Of a DNA stretch of 64,000 bases, positions 16,956 through 25,007 are shown one piece after another (within the stretch, counting starts at the first letter, position 1; every line of letters starts with the position of its first letter). The notes below the pieces were generated by a model that was not told where the DNA came from, did no database searches, and saw nothing but the letters and a program-made list of their open reading frames with translations. The stretch comes from Micromonospora parathelypteridis (GTDB taxonomy: Bacteria; Actinomycetota; Actinomycetes; Mycobacteriales; Micromonosporaceae), in contig NZ_JACHDP010000001.1 of NCBI RefSeq assembly GCF_014201145.1, forward strand, positions 5,394,001 to 5,458,000. Direction: 5' to 3'. The position numbers were made by a program, and so were the translations under genes.

Positions 16956-17444
16956 TCACTCGGTGACCTTGCGGAGGAACGCCGCGAGGGCGGTCCTGGT
17001 CCGATCGATCTTCTCCGGCAGGGTCAGGGTTTCGTGCATGCGGGGGCCGGCGTGCTTCTTGCCCCGCAGGTAGAGCGAGCAGGCCAGGTCGGAGCAGATG
17101 TACGCGCCCACCGAGTTGCCCTGCCGCCCACCGGACCCGGCCTTGCGCGCGGTCATCAGCGAGACGCCGTCGCCGGTGTGCGTGGTCAGGCAGAACGAGC
17201 ACATGCTGCGCCGGACACGTCCCGTCTGCTGCGGCGCGGCGCGCAGCGCCACCCCGACCAGTCGGTCGTCGGACTCGGCGATCAGGTAGGCCCGCTGCGG
17301 CGCGGCGGGGTCCCGCCAGCCGAGGAAGTCGAGGTCGTGCCAGGGGCGCATCTCAAGATCGTTCGGTACGGTCAGCCGCTTCGCCTCGCCCTGGGTGGTG
17401 TTGACGAAGGACGCGCGGATGGTGGATTCGGTTACGGCTAGCAT
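16956..17444 (-). CDS. FBP domain (treble-clef zinc finger) protein
   Basis: A 162-residue protein with the FBP domain, known from EF-G-binding (FusB/FusC-related) proteins. The zinc ligands are in SMCSFCLTTH and ICSDLACSLYL, a CxxC...CxxxxC treble clef. It probably binds EF-G or another ribosomal factor and could affect fusidic-acid tolerance, which is inference. No ribosome site precedes the ATG; TAGGCT lies 7 bases upstream, as expected for a leaderless mRNA. It is divergent from a TetR-family gene. Confidence 0.85.
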   Translation of the reverse strand: MLAVTESTIRASFVNTTQGEAKRLTVPNDLEMRPWHDLDFLGWRDPAAPQRAYLIAESDDRLVGVALRAAPQQTGRVRRSMCSFCLTTHTGDGVSLMTARKAGSGGRQGNSVGAYICSDLACSLYLRGKKHAGPRMHETLTLPEKIDRTRTALAAFLRKVTE

Positions 17445-17451
17445 AGGTAGT

Positions 17452-17491
17452 AGCCTAGCCACCCTAGGCAAACAAATAACGTCACTAGGTT
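17452..17491. promoter_or_regulatory. Back-to-back promoters with palindromic operator (FBP / TetR)
   Basis: The 60-bp gap holds two -10 elements facing outwards: TAGGCT (minus strand, 17457-17452) for the FBP gene and TAGGTT (17486-17491) for the TetR-family gene. The inverted repeat CCTAG-N5-CTAGG (17454-17468) overlaps the first. A TetR-type dimer bound here would repress both genes. Confidence 0.5.
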
Positions 17492-17504
17492 TGGGGTGTG
17501 CCGC

Positions 17505-18074
17505 GTGGCACGTGCAGGGGTGACCGTCGAGCGCCTGACGCTGGCCGCGGCCGAGCTGGCCGACGAGGTGGGCGTGGAGAACGTGACCGTCGCCGCGCTC
17601 GCGCGCCACTTCGGCGTGAAGGACGCGAGCCTGTACTTCCACATCAAGAACGCCCAGGACCTGCGGGTCAGGATCGCCCTGCTGGCACTGGCGGAGTTGG
17701 CCGACCGGGTCGCCGCCGCGCTGGCCGGCCGTGCCGGCAAGGATGCGCTGGTCGCGTTCGCCGACGCGTACCGGGACTACGCGAGGCAGCACCCGGGCCG
17801 GTACGCCGCCATGCAGATCGACCTCGACCCGGAAACGGCCGCCACGAGCGCGGGCGTCCGGCACGCCGAGATGACCCGGGCGATCCTGCGCGGCTACCGG
17901 CTCGCCGAACCCGACCAGACCGACGCGGTACGGATGATGCACAGCACCTTCCACGGCTTTGTCAGCCTGGAGAAGACCGGCGGGTTCCGCCACACCCCGC
18001 GCGCCACGGACGACTCGTGGACCCGCACCCTGGACGCCCTCGACGCCGTCCTGGCCAACTGGCCGCCACGCTGA
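17505..18074 (+). CDS. TetR/AcrR-family regulator, WHG domain
   Basis: About 189 residues: an N-terminal helix-turn-helix (VENVTVAALARHFGVKDASL then YFHIKN) and the C-terminal ligand domain with STFHGFVSLEKTGGF, the WHG-type signature where HGF replaces WHG. GTG at 17496 is an alternative start. It probably controls itself and the divergent FBP gene through the shared palindrome. Ligand unknown. Confidence 0.88.
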   Translation: MARAGVTVERLTLAAAELADEVGVENVTVAALARHFGVKDASLYFHIKNAQDLRVRIALLALAELADRVAAALAGRAGKDALVAFADAYRDYARQHPGRYAAMQIDLDPETAATSAGVRHAEMTRAILRGYRLAEPDQTDAVRMMHSTFHGFVSLEKTGGFRHTPRATDDSWTRTLDALDAVLANWPPR

Positions 18075-18107
18075 GGTGCGACACCACGACGGCATAGGCT
18101 CGGTGGT

Positions 18108-18695
18108 GTGGATGATCTGGAGCTGGCCGACTGGCGGGAGAGGGTGGCCCGGCTGTACCTGTCCGACGTCGACCTGACCGGGTTCCGCGCGGGGCGCGAC
18201 GAGCTGTTCGCCACCCACCCGCAGAGCCCGATCCCGACGGCGGACCGAGCTGACTTCCCCGGAGTGCGCTACTTCCCCGCCAATCCGGACGCCGTGGTGG
18301 AGGCGCCGCTGCGCTCGGCAAGTGGCGAGCTGCGCGTCGACACGGGCGGCCCGGACGGCGTGGTCGCGTACCGACGGGTCGCGGTGGCCGACACGCCGTG
18401 GGGGCCGTTGACCCTCTGGTGGATCGAGGCGTACGGGGGAGGGCTGTTCGTGCCGCTGCGCGACGGCACCTGCGGACAGGAGACCTACGGGGGAGGCCGG
18501 TACCTCACCGACACCGTGAAGGGCACCTTCGGTCGGGGCGTCGAGCTGCTGCCCGGCGACCGGGTCCGGCTGGACGCCAACTACCTCTACAACCCGAGCT
18601 GCGCGTACGACGACCGCTGGGCCTGCCCACTGGCACCGCCGGAGAACCGGGTCGACGTGCCGCTGCGGGCCGGCGAGATGGCGTACCACGACTGA
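18108..18695 (+). CDS. DUF1684 domain-containing protein
   Basis: A 195-residue cytosolic protein with the DUF1684 core: SPIPTADR near the N-terminus, FFP/YFP strand, ETYGGGRYLTDTVKG, and the highly conserved NYLYNPSCAYDDRWACPLAP ending. The function of the family is unknown. The start is GTG at 18108, 33 bp after the TetR-family gene, so the two may be co-transcribed. A strong hairpin follows the stop. Confidence 0.9.
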   Translation: MDDLELADWRERVARLYLSDVDLTGFRAGRDELFATHPQSPIPTADRADFPGVRYFPANPDAVVEAPLRSASGELRVDTGGPDGVVAYRRVAVADTPWGPLTLWWIEAYGGGLFVPLRDGTCGQETYGGGRYLTDTVKGTFGRGVELLPGDRVRLDANYLYNPSCAYDDRWACPLAPPENRVDVPLRAGEMAYHD

Positions 18696-18697
18696 AC

Positions 18698-18733
18698 GGC
18701 CGCCCGCCCCGAGTACTGCCGGGACGGGCGGCC
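18698..18733. terminator. Bidirectional terminator
   Basis: GGCCGCCCGCCCC (18698-18710) pairs with GGGACGGGCGGCC (18721-18733) with a single mismatch around a 10-nt loop. It lies between DUF1684 and the convergent general-stress gene. Confidence 0.8.
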
Positions 18734-18746
18734 GGTCGATCGTCGC

Positions 18747-19334
18747 TCAGCCGGCGTTCGTGGCCGCGCTGGGCATCCCCATCCGGGCCAGCAGTTGTCG
18801 GGCCTGGTCGGCGAGTTGCGCGTCGACGGTCACCGCGTACTGGCCGGCGCGCAGTGAACTGGCCGAGGTGAAGTCGCGCTGCCCGCCCGTCATCGCGTGC
18901 GCGACCGCGCCGAACACGGCACCCCAGATCGCGCCGATGACCAACCCGACCAGGATCACGGCCAGCCAGTTGCCGACGGTGAAGATGCCGAACAGCAGGC
19001 CGATGAAGAGTCCGAACCAGGCGCCGGTACCGGCGCCGAGCAGGCCGGCTCGACCGGTGGTCATCCGCCCGAGCACCGTCTCCACCAGGGTGAGGTTGGT
19101 CCCGACGATGGCACTGTGCTCCACCGGGAAGCGGTTGTCGGCCAGATAGTCGACGACGCGCTGCGCGGCCGGATAGTCCGGGTACGAGCCGATCGTCACG
19201 GTAGGCGGGCCGCTTTCCGGCCCGTGGCCGTCACCGGACGGCGTTGACAGGCGGCCGGCCGGACCGGATGGAAGCAGGTCGCCACCTTGTGTGCCGGGCT
19301 GCCACGCTGCGGTCGGCCCCGAAGCTGACGTCAT
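18747..19334 (-). CDS. General stress protein-like membrane protein (GS17M-type N-terminus)
   Basis: A 195-residue protein. After a disordered 45-residue leader comes the GSYPDYPAAQRVVDYLADN segment typical of the general stress protein 17M-like domain, then a glycine-rich pair of membrane helices (TGAWFGLFIGLLFGIFTV and LAVILVGLVIGAIWGAVFGA) and a C-terminal GQYAVTVDAQLADQARQLL strand-helix. GGGAGG precedes the ATG at 19334. It is likely a membrane-associated stress protein. It is divergent from the GH15 gene. Confidence 0.82.
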   Translation of the reverse strand: MTSASGPTAAWQPGTQGGDLLPSGPAGRLSTPSGDGHGPESGPPTVTIGSYPDYPAAQRVVDYLADNRFPVEHSAIVGTNLTLVETVLGRMTTGRAGLLGAGTGAWFGLFIGLLFGIFTVGNWLAVILVGLVIGAIWGAVFGAVAHAMTGGQRDFTSASSLRAGQYAVTVDAQLADQARQLLARMGMPSAATNAG

Positions 19335-19455
19335 GAGCATCCTCCCTCGTCAGCGTCCCGGGTTCCCGCGCACGGCGACCGGTAACGCCAGGGGGCACGC
19401 CGAGTGCTGTCCCTTCCTGGGGGAATGCGCGCGGACGGCCCGGGTAGGCAGTCAG

Positions 19456-21288
19456 GTGGAGAGCGGACAGATCAGCGATTACGGGTTCCTCGCCGACGGC
19501 CGCACCGCGGCGTTGGTGGACACCACGGGCTCGGTGAACTGGTGGTGCCCGGGCCGGTTCGACGCCCCGTCGGTGTTCGGGCGGCTGCTCGACGACGACG
19601 CCGGGCACTGGTCGATCCGACCCGAGGGTGACTTCACCGTCGAACGCTGCTACCTCGACAACACCCTGGTGTTGCGGACCGTCTTCCGCACCGTGCAGGG
19701 GGAGGTCGCGCTGACCGACGCGCTCGCCTTCGAGCCCGGCTCGCGTGGCCACGACATCGGGATGCGCCCACCGCAGGTGCTGGTCCGCAGCGTGCAGGGC
19801 ATCTCGGGTGAGGTGCCGGTGCGGGTGCACTACCGGCCGCGCTTCGAGTACGGGCGCACCATCGCGTACCTGGCCGAGCGGGACGACATGCTGGAGGCCA
19901 TCGCCGGGGCCGCGCGGCTCACGTTCCGCAGCGACGTGCGGTTAACGACCGGCGACGGCGAGGCCGCGGCGACGTTCATCGTCCGCGCCGGCGCGACCCA
20001 CAACTTCTCGCTCGGGTACGCCCCTACCTACGACGCTCCACTGCCCGAGGTACCGGACGCCGATCAGACCATCGCCGACACCGTCGCCGGCTGGCAGTCC
20101 TGGGCCGACGACCACGGGTACCAGGGCCTCTATGCCGATCAGGTGCGGCGCAGCGGGCTGGTGGTGCAGGGCATGACGTACCGGCCCAGCGGCGCGGTGG
20201 TGGCCTCGGTGACCACCTCGCTGCCGGAGAAACTCGGCGGGAACCGCAACTACGACTACCGCTACGTCTGGGTGCGCGACTTCAGCCACACGCTGCGGGC
20301 TCTGTGGCGGTCGGCGTGCTACGACGAGGTGCGGCGGCAGTTCGCCTGGTTGGGTCGGGCGATGGGCCGGGTCGATGACAGCCCGGTGCCCATCATGTAC
20401 GGGGTGCTGGGGGAGCGGGACCTCACCGAGCATCGCCTGGCGCAGCTCGGCGGTTACCGCGACAGCCCGCCGGTGATGATCGGCAATGATGCGTGGCAGC
20501 AGCGGCAGAGCGACATCTACGGCGCCGCCATGGATGCCGCCTGGCTGATGCGCGACAAGCTGGAGCCCTTCGACCCGGACGTCTACCACCTGCTCCGGGT
20601 GCTCGCCGACCAGGCCGAGCAGGACTGGAAGCTGCCGGACGCGGGGATGTGGGAGGAGCGGGGAGTCCAACACCACCACGTGTCCTCGAAGGTGGAGTGC
20701 TGGGTCGCCCTGGATCGGGCGATCCGCTTCGGCGACCGGCTCGGCGGGCCGGAGGACCTGGCCCGCTGGACGGCGGCCCGCGACGAGGTGCGGGCGGCGG
20801 TGCTGGAGCGAGGCTGGAGCGACCGGCTCCAGTCGTACACCGGGATTTTCGATTCCGACGAGTTGGACGCGTCGGTGCTGGTGATGCCGCTGGTGGGGTT
20901 CCTGCGGGCCGATGACCCGCGGATGCGCGCGACGATCCGCGCGGTGGAGCGGCGGCTCTCACACAACGGCCTGCTACGGCGCTGGGACGGCGACCCGGCG
21001 GGCTTCGTCATCTGTTCGTTCTGGCTGGTGAGTTGCCTCGCGTTGGGCGGTGAGTTGGACCGGGCGCATGAGCTGTTCCGCGCGCTGGCGGGACGGGTCA
21101 ACGACCTGGGGTTGTTCGCCGAGCAGATCGACCCGTCGACCGGCGAGCAGTTGGGCAACTTCCCCCAGGCGTTCTCGCACATCGGCCTGATCAACGCCGC
21201 CGGTGTGCTCAGCGACGTCGAGCTGGACCCGGCGCTGCGCGAATGCGGCATGCCCCCGGCGCACTTCACCCCGACGCGTACCGAATAG
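19456..21288 (+). CDS. Glycoside hydrolase family 15 protein
   Basis: About 610 residues, the usual size for the actinobacterial GH15 group that includes trehalases and glucoamylase-like enzymes. The N-terminal beta-domain starts ISDYGFLADGRTAALVD with SVNWWCPGRFD. The (alpha/alpha)6 barrel has NRNYDYRYVWVRDFSHTL, the first acid in MWEERGVQHHHVSSKVECW, and the second near the C-terminus in GNFPQAFSHIGLI. Cytosolic, no signal peptide. GTG at 19456 is preferred; the frame is open further upstream without a ribosome site. Confidence 0.9.
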   Translation: MESGQISDYGFLADGRTAALVDTTGSVNWWCPGRFDAPSVFGRLLDDDAGHWSIRPEGDFTVERCYLDNTLVLRTVFRTVQGEVALTDALAFEPGSRGHDIGMRPPQVLVRSVQGISGEVPVRVHYRPRFEYGRTIAYLAERDDMLEAIAGAARLTFRSDVRLTTGDGEAAATFIVRAGATHNFSLGYAPTYDAPLPEVPDADQTIADTVAGWQSWADDHGYQGLYADQVRRSGLVVQGMTYRPSGAVVASVTTSLPEKLGGNRNYDYRYVWVRDFSHTLRALWRSACYDEVRRQFAWLGRAMGRVDDSPVPIMYGVLGERDLTEHRLAQLGGYRDSPPVMIGNDAWQQRQSDIYGAAMDAAWLMRDKLEPFDPDVYHLLRVLADQAEQDWKLPDAGMWEERGVQHHHVSSKVECWVALDRAIRFGDRLGGPEDLARWTAARDEVRAAVLERGWSDRLQSYTGIFDSDELDASVLVMPLVGFLRADDPRMRATIRAVERRLSHNGLLRRWDGDPAGFVICSFWLVSCLALGGELDRAHELFRALAGRVNDLGLFAEQIDPSTGEQLGNFPQAFSHIGLINAAGVLSDVELDPALRECGMPPAHFTPTRTE

Positions 21289-21354
21289 CGGGTCGTGGGC
21301 GCTGGAGTCCGTGGCGTGCGGTGACGGCGGGGCCCGCCGGGGGACAATGCCGGG

Positions 21355-21855
21355 ATGCGGCTGGTGCTCACGGCGGACACCCACGTACCGAAGCGGGCCC
21401 GGGATCTGCCCGGGCCCCTCTGGGCGGCCATCGATGAGGCGGACGTGGTGGTTCATGCCGGTGACTGGGTGGACGAGGTGCTGCTCGACGCGATGACCGT
21501 GCGCTCGCGCCGACTGATCGGGGTGTACGGCAACAACGACGGCCCCGCGCTGCGCGCCCGGCTGCCGGAGGTGGCCAGGGTGGAACTCGACGGCCTGCGG
21601 GTCGCCGTCGTGCACGAGACCGGGCCACGAACCGGTCGCGAAGAGCGGTGTGCGGCCCGTTTTCCCGACGTCGACCTGCTCGTCTTCGGGCACTCGCACA
21701 TCCCCTGGGACACCGAGGCGCCTGGTGGGCTGCGCCTGCTCAACCCCGGTTCACCCACCGACCGCCGCTCCCAACCCCACGCCACCTACCTAACCGCGGA
21801 AATCAACAACGGCCGCCCCACCAAGGTAGAGCTGCACCGCCTACCCCGCCTCTAA
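21355..21855 (+). CDS. YfcE-type metallophosphoesterase
   Basis: A 166-residue calcineurin-like phosphoesterase with all metal motifs: ADTHVP (Asp-x-His), HAGDWV, GNND, a histidine in VVHETG, and FGHSHIP. The family hydrolyses phosphodiesters using Mn. It lies 66 bp after the GH15 gene with no terminator seen between them, so co-transcription is possible. The end of the gene and the spacer beyond it are very C-rich. Confidence 0.92.
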   Translation: MRLVLTADTHVPKRARDLPGPLWAAIDEADVVVHAGDWVDEVLLDAMTVRSRRLIGVYGNNDGPALRARLPEVARVELDGLRVAVVHETGPRTGREERCAARFPDVDLLVFGHSHIPWDTEAPGGLRLLNPGSPTDRRSQPHATYLTAEINNGRPTKVELHRLPRL

Positions 21856-21890
21856 CCCCCGTCCCTACCCCCCACCCCCACCCCCACCCC

Positions 21891-21962
21891 GCGATCTTGC
21901 AGTTGTTGTCGCTGGTTCGTGCCTTATGTGCGCTTCTGTCGCGACAGAAAGTGCAAGATCGC
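21891..21962. repeat. Intergenic palindromic repeat (GCGATCTTGCA type)
   Basis: GCGATCTTGCA (21891-21901) and TGCAAGATCGC (21952-21962) are an 11-bp perfect inverted repeat. Inside it lies a second, perfect 16-bp palindrome, TTCTGTCGCGACAGAA (21934-21949). The outer arm recurs at 63514-63594. It probably also ends transcription between the convergent genes. Confidence 0.75.
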
Positions 21963-21975
21963 GTGGGGCAGGGGG

Positions 21976-22191
21976 TTACTGGCCACGGCCTGTTTCTGCC
22001 TGGAGCTCGTCGATGCGCTTGGAGGCCTCGGCCTTGGTCAGGTCGGGCGGCAGCTCCGCGTGGGCTTCCCGGGCCAGGGTGCTCAGGTAGGACTCCTGGG
22101 CCGCGGTGGGTGGTTCGTCACCGGTGACCCACTCGTCCGGGTCCTTGATCGCGGCGCTCTGGTCGGCCTGCTCGTTGCCTCGGTCGGTCAT
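21976..22191 (-). CDS. DUF3072 domain-containing protein
   Basis: This 71-residue soluble protein consists of a short polar leader and the DUF3072 core: DPDEWVTGDEPPTAAQESYL followed by STLAREAHAELPPDLTKAEA and a final helix. AGGGAG lies six bases before the ATG at 22191, favouring it over ATG 22197 or longer starts. A GGGTAA element (minus strand, 22229-22224) with a weak GGCAT 16 bp further upstream could be a SigB/F-type promoter. Function unknown; the family occurs with stress genes. Confidence 0.85.
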   Translation of the reverse strand: MTDRGNEQADQSAAIKDPDEWVTGDEPPTAAQESYLSTLAREAHAELPPDLTKAEASKRIDELQAETGRGQ

Positions 22192-22280
22192 CGTCATCTC
22201 CCTCTCTTCGAACAGGTGTGCCATTACCCTGATCTCTGCTCCTTCATGCCTGCCCGCTCGCCGCCACCTAGGATCGCCGG

Positions 22281-23240
22281 ATGAGCGTGGACCGGGCGAA
22301 CGTGGTGGTGGTCGGGGCGGGCATCGCAGGGGTGGCCTGTGCGGTGGAGCTGACCCGGGCCGGGGTGCCGGTGCAGGTCCGGGAGCGGGGCCACGTCTGC
22401 GGCGGCCGGATGGCCAGCAAACGCTTCGAGGGCCGGCCAGCGGACATCGGCGCGGCGTACTTCACCGCCACCGACCCGGACTTCGTCGCCGTGGTCGAGC
22501 AGTGGCGCGCCGCCGGCCTGGTCCGCGAATGGACCGACACCTTCCAGGCGTACGACCAGAGTGGGCAGCACGACGTGCCCGGGCCGATGCGCTTCGCCGC
22601 CCCGAAAGGGCTGCGCTCGCTGGTCGAGCACCTGGCCGGCGCGGTGCCGGTGACCGTCGACCGGCTGGTGCTCAGCGTGGACCCCGGTCCGGCCGTGGAC
22701 GGCGAGTCGTGCGCGGCGGTCGCCCTGGCCATGCCGGGCCCACAGGCCGCCCTGCTGCTTGCCCCGGCCCTGACCGCCGCCACCCAGGTCGTACAGGCGC
22801 AGCACTGGTCGCCGTCACTGGCCGCGGTGCTGCGCTTTCCGAGCCGGCGCTGGCCGGACTTCCGCGGTGCGTTCGTCAACGACCATCCGGTCCTCAACCT
22901 CGTCTGCGACGACGGCGACCGGCGCGGTGACGGCGCGCCGGTGCTCGTCGCGCACACCGTGCCGGAGTTCGCCGCCCGACACCTGGCCCAACCCAGCGGG
23001 GCCGGCCCGGCGGTCGAGCAGGCCGTCCGGGACCTGCTGGGGTTGCCGGAGCAGGCCGTCGACGTGCACGTGCACCGCTGGACGTACGCGAAGCCGACCA
23101 GCAACACCGCCGGTGCCAGCCACCACCTGGACGCCGACGGGATCGGCCTGGCCGGCGACGCGTTCGGCAAGCCCCGGGTGCAGAGCGCCTGGCGCTCCGG
23201 TCGGGACCTTGGCCGCGCGATCGCCGCCCGGCTCGGCTGA
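22281..23240 (+). CDS. NAD(P)/FAD-dependent oxidoreductase, renalase-like
   Basis: A 319-residue flavoprotein. The N-terminal FAD-binding Rossmann motif is VVVVGAGIAGVACAVEL (8-24) with an acidic strand end (RERG); then GGRMASKRFEG, a typical renalase/amine-oxidase-like segment, and the C-terminal FAD loop GIGLAGDAFGKPRVQSAW. The RWTYAKP segment before it is also conserved. The substrate is unknown. It is monocistronic, divergent from the DUF3072 gene. Confidence 0.88.
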   Translation: MSVDRANVVVVGAGIAGVACAVELTRAGVPVQVRERGHVCGGRMASKRFEGRPADIGAAYFTATDPDFVAVVEQWRAAGLVREWTDTFQAYDQSGQHDVPGPMRFAAPKGLRSLVEHLAGAVPVTVDRLVLSVDPGPAVDGESCAAVALAMPGPQAALLLAPALTAATQVVQAQHWSPSLAAVLRFPSRRWPDFRGAFVNDHPVLNLVCDDGDRRGDGAPVLVAHTVPEFAARHLAQPSGAGPAVEQAVRDLLGLPEQAVDVHVHRWTYAKPTSNTAGASHHLDADGIGLAGDAFGKPRVQSAWRSGRDLGRAIAARLG

Positions 23241-23360
23241 CCGCCACTATCCGACCCAGCCTCCGCCCGCGCCGGACCGCCGCGACCTGTGCCTTGTCAC
23301 AAACGATCGGCGCCGACCGACGTCACTGTGGAAAGCCACTTCGGGAGGGGAGCACACCAG

Positions 23361-24041
23361 ATGCGTATCGTCGTTCTCGGCGCGAACGGGGCCACGGGTC
23401 GTCGCCTGGTACAGCAGGCGCTGGACGCCGGCCACGACGTACGGGCGGTGACCCGGCAGCCGGAATCGTTCCCGGTGAAGGGCCCGGGGTTGGAGGTGGT
23501 GGCCGCCGACGTGACCGTGGATGCCCCGGTGGACGGCGCCGACGCGGTGCTGTCGACGCTTGGAGTGCCGTTCACTCGGCAACCGGTGCTGGTTTACAGC
23601 CGAGGCACCGCGACGGTCCTGGCCGCGATGCGCCGTGCGGGTGTGCGGCGGCTCGTCGTGGTCAGTTCCAGTGCCACCGAGCCGCATCACCACGCCGAGG
23701 GCGGTTTCCTGCTCAACCGCGTCATTCAGCCGTTGGTCACCGCCACGATCGGCAAGTCCACCTACGACGACATGCGCGCCATGGAGAGGCAGGTGCGGGA
23801 CAGCAACCTCGACTGGACGATCGTGCGCCCGTCGGGGCTCTTCGACAGTGCCAGCGTCACTCGCTACCGACTCTCCGAGAATCGTTCCGACGGCATCTTC
23901 ACCAGCCGCGAGGACCTGGCGGCCTGCCTGCTCGCTCAGGCCACGGACACTGCGTGGGTCGGGCGGACCGTGGCTGTCACCACCGCGGAGGGCGCTCCGA
24001 CACTATTGGCGATGCTGCGGCGGGAAGCGTTCGGGAAATAG
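23361..24041 (+). CDS. NAD(P)H-binding SDR-like (NmrA/atypical) protein
   Basis: A 226-residue single-domain Rossmann protein. The nucleotide motif is VLGANGATGRRLVQQAL (GxxGxxG), with VVVSSSATEPHH and LDWTIVRPSGLFD further on, as in the NAD(P)-binding 'BVR-B/NmrA-like' group. The catalytic YxxxK of classical SDRs is absent, suggesting redox sensing or quinone reduction. GGGAGGGG lies upstream of the ATG. Its stop is 4 bp before the sigma-factor start, so the pair is co-regulated. Confidence 0.85.
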   Translation: MRIVVLGANGATGRRLVQQALDAGHDVRAVTRQPESFPVKGPGLEVVAADVTVDAPVDGADAVLSTLGVPFTRQPVLVYSRGTATVLAAMRRAGVRRLVVVSSSATEPHHHAEGGFLLNRVIQPLVTATIGKSTYDDMRAMERQVRDSNLDWTIVRPSGLFDSASVTRYRLSENRSDGIFTSREDLAACLLAQATDTAWVGRTVAVTTAEGAPTLLAMLRREAFGK

Positions 24042-24045
24042 GGAG

Positions 24046-24966
24046 ATGGACGACCAGGAGTGGTTCGCCGAGCAGATGGCGCAGCACCGCCCGCGTCTGC
24101 GGGCCGTCGCCTATCGGCTGCTGGGGTCGTTGACTGAGGTCGATGACGCGCTGCAGGAGGCGTGGCTGCGCACCACGCGCGCCGATCCGGCCCTGATCAC
24201 CAACCCGGCGGCGTGGCTGACCACCCTGGTCGGTCGGGTGTGCATCGACATGCTGCGGGCCCGCCAGGCGCGCCGCGAGCAGTTGAGCGCGACCTGGGAG
24301 CCGCTCGTCAGCGAGTACGGCGATCCGGAGGAAGCCACCCTGCACACCGACGCGGTCGGCATCGCCTTGCTCGTGGTGCTCGACAGCCTTGAGCCTGCCG
24401 AGCGGCTCGCGGTGGTGCTGCACGACATGTTCGGTATGCCGTTCGAGCAGGTGGCCGTCGTCGTGGGGCGCACACCGGCGGCCACCCGGCAACTGGCCAG
24501 CCGGGCCCGGCGGCGACTGCGCGAGCATGCCCCGCAGCCCCGCGCCGGCCTGCCCGCCCAGCGACGTGTCGTCGACGCGTTTCTGGCCGCTGCCCGTGCC
24601 GGTGACTTCGACGCCCTGCTTGCCCTGCTGGCCCCCGACGTCGTGTTCCGCTCCGACCACGGACGCCGTGCTCGGCTCGCACCCGCCCTGCTCACCGGCG
24701 CTCGCGCCGTGGCTGCACGGGCCGCCGACGCCGGGCCACGGTTCGCGCGCCTGTGCGCTCCCGCGATGGTCAACGGGGTCGCCGGCGTCGTCGCACGCGA
24801 CCGGAGCGGCAAACTTGTCGCCGTCGTCGGCTTCACCGTGCACGACGATCGCATTGCCGCCATCGACATGGTCCTCGACCCGGACAAGCTTCCCGCGGGG
24901 CCTGCGGCCTCGACACTGACCGGATCTTTCCTGGCCCCCGGCGCGGACGATCAGGACGGCGGGTGA
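24046..24966 (+). CDS. SigJ-type ECF sigma factor with SnoaL-like C-terminus
   Basis: A 306-residue ECF sigma factor of the SigJ/ECF41 group. Region 2 is near the start (YRLLGSLTEVDDALQEAWLR), region 4 is PFEQVAVVVGRTPAATRQLA, and a SnoaL_2-like domain (about 180-290: VVDAFLAAARAGDFDALLAL) replaces a separate anti-sigma factor. Such C-terminal domains control the sigma factor in cis. The typical partner is a small redox enzyme encoded next door, here the NAD(P)H-binding protein upstream. Confidence 0.9.
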   Translation: MDDQEWFAEQMAQHRPRLRAVAYRLLGSLTEVDDALQEAWLRTTRADPALITNPAAWLTTLVGRVCIDMLRARQARREQLSATWEPLVSEYGDPEEATLHTDAVGIALLVVLDSLEPAERLAVVLHDMFGMPFEQVAVVVGRTPAATRQLASRARRRLREHAPQPRAGLPAQRRVVDAFLAAARAGDFDALLALLAPDVVFRSDHGRRARLAPALLTGARAVAARAADAGPRFARLCAPAMVNGVAGVVARDRSGKLVAVVGFTVHDDRIAAIDMVLDPDKLPAGPAASTLTGSFLAPGADDQDGG

Positions 24967-25007
24967 CGTCGCGGCCGAGCGCGTGTCCGGCGGCGAGTCG
25001 AAGGACC

